A stretch of 22,190 nt of DNA. Origin: Magnaporthiopsis rhizophila. Lineage: Eukaryota > Ascomycota > Sordariomycetes > Magnaporthales > Magnaporthaceae. Positions within the stretch are counted from its first letter, which is position 1. Each line of letters begins with the position of its first letter. A program made the translations under genes and the position numbers. Below the pieces are notes generated by a model. That model saw nothing but the letters and a program-made list of their open reading frames with translations, did no database searches and was not told the DNA's origin. The DNA is taken from positions 1 to 22,190 of the forward strand of contig PYSS01000242.1 in the NCBI GenBank assembly GCA_003049465.1, given 5' to 3'. Shown one piece after another: positions 19,339-22,190 of this stretch.

Positions 19339-19501
19339 TATTATAATTATAAGCTTTTTGCTTTTAAAATAGGGCATTTAAGGGCGGTATTAAGCAATAT
19401 TAAATTATAAAATTGCTTCGCATATAATTTGGGGTTTGGTAAAATAATTATTTTTTATTGCTTACCTAAAAGGGTATTTTGGAGCTAATTTAGGTTGATT
19501 A
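19339..19501 (-). repeat. LTR4, truncated LTR (~163 bp)
   Basis: Begins TATTATAATTATAAG and aligns with the first third of LTR1-3 up to GGAGCTAATTTAGGTTGATT, then stops at the start of the opposite-orientation LTR5. It is the 5' LTR of the gag fragment on its left. The missing part could lie beyond the window if element 3 inserted here. Confidence 0.75.
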
Positions 19502-19653
19502 TATTACAACCACAGCTGGCAAGGGACAAAAGGGTTGGGGCTAACCCCCAGCGGTACGCCTTTACCCCGCAGTTATAAAGGACCAAAGGTTATATGACTG
19601 GGGCCAAAATAAATAAAAGGTCACATAATTAAACACTTACCTAAACAAAATAA

Positions 19654-19727
19654 TATATTTGCTAGGAATATAACAAATATAGCACGGTGATATATTTGCT
19701 AGGGATATAACAAATATAGCCCGGGTT
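19654..19727. repeat. LTR5 U3: two 37-bp palindromic repeats
   Basis: Two units (19654-19690 and 19691-19727), nearly identical. Each contains TATATTTG, twelve bases, CAAATATA, an 8-bp inverted repeat, then AGC(A/C)CGG. They sit where LTR1 and LTR3 carry other tandem repeats, upstream of the TATA box. Confidence 0.75.
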
Positions 19728-19747
19728 TGGCACAAAAAAAGCACGGG

Positions 19748-19756
19748 TATAAAAGG
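19748..19756 (+). promoter_or_regulatory. LTR5 TATA box
   Basis: TATAAAAGG just downstream of the U3 repeats, matching a consensus TATA box; transcription would be expected to start a few tens of bases to the right, before the conserved AACTAAAGCTTTGG region. Confidence 0.6.
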
Positions 19757-19968
19757 CAAAAGTTTCCTACTGTGCTAAGTAATTTTTAACTAAAGCTTTG
19801 GTATTAGTTAACCTAAATTAGCTCCAAAGCAACCCTTTGGGCAAACAAATACAGATAATTATTTTACCAGACCCCCAAATCACATATAAGGCAACCTTAT
19901 ACCCCAATACTGCTCAATACCGCCCTTAAATACTTTACCCTAGGAGCAAAAGGCCTATAATTGTAACA

Positions 19969-19989
19969 TTTTAACTGATCCTGTTTAGC
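19969..19989 (+). other. Element 3: presumed primer-binding region
   Basis: TTTTAACTGATCCTGTTTAGC directly after the LTR, the same as at 11428-11448 apart from one C/T difference. No TGG start, so the primer is not a conventional tRNA 3' end. Confidence 0.45.
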
Positions 19990-19994
19990 ATTTA

Positions 19995-20940
19995 CCGGAG
20001 GTACGAGAAGTAAATAATTATATCAATTGCAGCTAAAAAAATCGAGATCGTTACCATTAATAGCAGGGATTATAACAATCCTGCTACTGCTTTAAAGGTT
20101 TTTATCAAAAAGTTCGAGGAATTTAAAAAATAGCCCAAAATTATTTTTATTTACAAGTTTCCCATTTTAAATAAGTATAACAGGAAGGAAGGTAAATTTA
20201 AAAAATTTTTTACGAAATACAAAATTTATTTTAAGTTTTACCAGGATAATTTTCAAAATGATTACCAAAAAGTGGCCTATGCTGCTATTTGCTTTAACAG
20301 CAAAATTAAGGACTGGTTCGAGCCTGTATAAGCCAATTATTTTAAAAAAAAATAATAAGTTAAACAAATTTACCAAACTGGTATTTGCAAATTTCGATAA
20401 GTTTGGTAAAAAAATTGCCAAAATATTTGGGCAGATAAATAAAAAAAAAGTGGCCGAAAGGAAGCTATTTTAATTGCGCCAAAAAGGACCAGCTTTTATT
20501 TATGCCGCCAAATTTCAGCAATTGGTTAATAAATTTAACTGAACGGAAAATACCAAAATATTTTAGTTTTATTAAAGATTAAGGGATAATATAAAAAATA
20601 AACTGGCCAAAAAAAAAGGCCCAAAAATTTTGTTAATTATATTACCAAAAATATTTATATTAGTAACAAATTATATAAATAATGCTTAAAAAAAAAGGTC
20701 CAATAATCCCAGCCAGCATAATAAAATAATAAAACAAACCAGAAAAAAGCCAAATAATAACAATTTATTACGCATAAAACGTATTTAAAACTAATAAATT
20801 TGTTTATAAAAGTTATATACCCTTAATAATAAAGAAAATTGCACAAAAAACAGAAGCATATTAAATAGCAAAATGCTAAAAACGAAGGATATTTTAAATA
20901 TAAATAACAGGAATATATTAAAAAAAAACTATCCCCAAAA
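19995..20940 (+). pseudogene. Element 3: gag, capsid and zinc knuckle (decayed)
   Basis: Plus strand; the most readable gag. It runs ATALKVFIKKFEEFKK, YKFPILNKYNRKEGKFKKFF, DYQKVAYAAICFNSKIKDWF (WFEPV at 20314-20328), then after one extra A near 20350 VFANFDKFGKKIAKIFGQIN, KKVAERKLF*LRQKGPAFIY, AAKFQQLVNKFN and DNIKNKLAKKKGP. This is the retrotransposon Gag capsid pattern. The knuckle at 20890-20932 reads YFKYK*QEYIKKK: both readable Cys and the His are Tyr, and an extra A shifts the last position. Stops in the capsid part stand where Gln or Trp is expected. No ATG is assignable; the frame begins after 20000. Confidence 0.85.
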
Positions 20941-22190
20941 ATAACAATTAGCAATTATTTGATATATGAACCAAAAAAATAACCTGTATCCAAAAGCTTT
21001 ATTTAATTAAATATATTATTTTGATAATGGATATTACATGCACAAATCGGATAAAAATAAATTAAGCTAATATTTTTAGCAAAAGCTGGCAGTCACCCGA
21101 TAAATCGATAGGTTACAGCTCCAAAAAAATAAAACCGAAAACCAAAAAAAAAAGTTTAAAAAGGATAGGGCAGTTATATTAATTTAATAAAATATTAACA
21201 AATTCCGAATATAAAAAGCCCGTTTAAAACCTTATTATAGTACTGTTAAAAGAACAAAATACATTTTGATAGGCCTTATTAATATTTAAAAAATTGTTAA
21301 CCCAAAAAAAGTATCGGATATTTCGGTTAAAAGCGAAAAAAAAACTTTAACCAAAAATTGCTTGGATAAATATACCTAACCAAAAGGCCGGAAAATAAAA
21401 ATTTCAAATTAAAAAAATTCTGGGCATTTGCAAAAAAAAAACCCAAAAAGTATAAAAAATAACACACAAATATAATAAGCAAAAAAAAATATATACCACG
21501 CTTAAAAATAAAAATAAAATATCCTATTAAAAGGTTTATATTTATATTTATAAAATACTGGTATATTTGTTATTTAAAATATAGCCCAATAATTCGAAAA
21601 AATCCGAAAATTATAAACTGTACCGCAGGATACTTATAATAAAAAATAACGATCGGCGCCTAAATTAAGGCCGAAATAATCAAATTATTATTTATTACGG
21701 GAAAAATATATATTAAGCACAGTATTAGGAAAACAATCCATTTTTATACCAACAAAATTATATAATTAATAAAAATTATAAAAATTTGGCGGTAAATAGC
21801 CCGGGGTATACAGGAATTTTTTGGGCAAAATATTTATATTATACTTATGGTAATTATTTATTTAAAAAACTGAAAAATAACTGGTTTTTAATAAAAAATA
21901 ATAAAAAATTTCGAGGTTTGCCAAAATAAAAATAACAATTGCCCAAATAGCAAATTATATTATATAACCGTATTAAAAAAACAATAATATATATCCTAGC
22001 ACCTTATTATTTTATAATATATATAGCAGGGTTATTATTGCATTATATTTGCAAAAAACCAAAATATAAGTATTATGCCAAAAAAAAGCCAAAAATTAAC
22101 AAACTGGATAATTTCACCCCAATTATTAATATAAGCCAAAAAATTAGGGTATTTTATCGGAATAAAAATTTGGTATAAACAAAAAAAAAC
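20941..22190 (+). pseudogene. Element 3: unassigned segment after the zinc knuckle (cut by window end)
   Basis: Plus-strand counterpart of the minus-strand segment 9130-10485. Shared blocks include VNPKKVSDISVK (about 21298-21333), KIINCTAGYL (21610-21640, element 1 NCKLYRKIPAI) and the RGIQEFFGQN block (about 21800-21830). Many in-frame stops and homopolymer indels. The window ends before the protease active site. Confidence 0.55.

Larger units (their letters stand above)
19502..19968 (+). repeat. LTR5, 5' LTR of element 3, 467 bp
   Basis: Starts TATTACAACC and ends ATTGTAACA. It is the reverse-complement equivalent of the LTRs at 1559, 11449 and 18324, and forms a large imperfect inverted repeat with LTR3/LTR4. 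Its U3 carries 37-bp repeats unlike those in the other LTRs, and its TATA box is intact, so this may be the least decayed promoter in the window. Confidence 0.85.
19502..22190 (+). mobile_element. Element 3: 5' part of a plus-strand chromovirus copy
   Basis: LTR5, primer-binding region, gag with zinc knuckle and most of the unassigned segment, cut by the window end just before protease would start. Coding strand is plus, and the sequence accordingly switches from T-rich to A-rich at 19502. Homologous to the reverse complement of about 9130-11898. Confidence 0.85.

Noticed and set aside
20167..20473. Two overlapping open frames on opposite strands (84 and 71 codons) as separate genes
   Set aside because: The gag reading of element 3 explains the region; the minus-strand frame is its complement, and the plus-strand frame is partly an out-of-frame reading and partly the shifted gag frame after the extra A near 20350.
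105..22190. One-strand hypermutation (APOBEC-like G-to-A editing) as the cause of decay
   Set aside because: Sense-strand C-to-T changes (Gln to stop, His to Tyr, Thr to Ile) are as visible as G-to-A changes (Asp to Asn, Cys to Tyr, Trp to stop), which fits a two-strand process such as RIP better.

Overview
The window is a very AT-rich block of decayed transposons. It most resembles an AT-rich compartment of a filamentous ascomycete (Pezizomycotina) genome in which repeats are inactivated by repeat-induced point mutation (RIP). This rests on homology of several broken copies of one retrotransposon family and on the direction of the damage: CAA/CAG to stop, TGG to stop, Asp to Asn, Cys/His to Tyr, i.e. 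C-to-T changes on both strands. I see no host gene, rRNA, tRNA, CRISPR array or intact long ORF. The species cannot be named from the sequence.

The family is a Ty3/gypsy chromovirus. In element order it has LTR (TGTTACAA...TTGTAACA, about 450-475 bp), gag capsid, a CCHC zinc knuckle, an unusually long unassigned segment (about 1.4 kb), aspartic protease, reverse transcriptase, RNase H, integrase with GPY/F domain and a C-terminal chromodomain, a 3' region of about 0.6-0.8 kb, a polypurine tract and the 3' LTR. The 3' region appears to carry a second coding sequence on the opposite strand, seen in three copies.

Layout: 1-104 is a small island of higher GC. 105-1558 is the 3' end of a plus-strand copy (element 0): integrase tail, chromodomain, antisense ORF relic, polypurine tract and a truncated LTR. 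1559-11898 is a minus-strand block (element 1), LTR to LTR, in which about 2.9 kb (gag end to RT) occurs twice in tandem. 11899-18778 is a second minus-strand copy (element 2), without that duplication and lacking its own polypurine tract and 3' LTR. 18779-19501 is a 5' fragment of a third minus-strand copy (gag start plus a truncated LTR). 19502-22190 is the 5' part of a plus-strand copy (element 3): complete LTR, gag, zinc knuckle and most of the unassigned segment, cut by the window end.

In a live element these parts would form one replication cycle: LTR promoter, Gag particle, protease, reverse transcription with RNase H, and integration guided by the chromodomain. Here the catalytic and structural residues checked are mostly mutated, including both Asp of the RT YxDD motif in all three RT copies. 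The outer LTR edges abut same-family sequence at unrelated internal positions, so the block looks like a nested and recombined array rather than clean single insertions.
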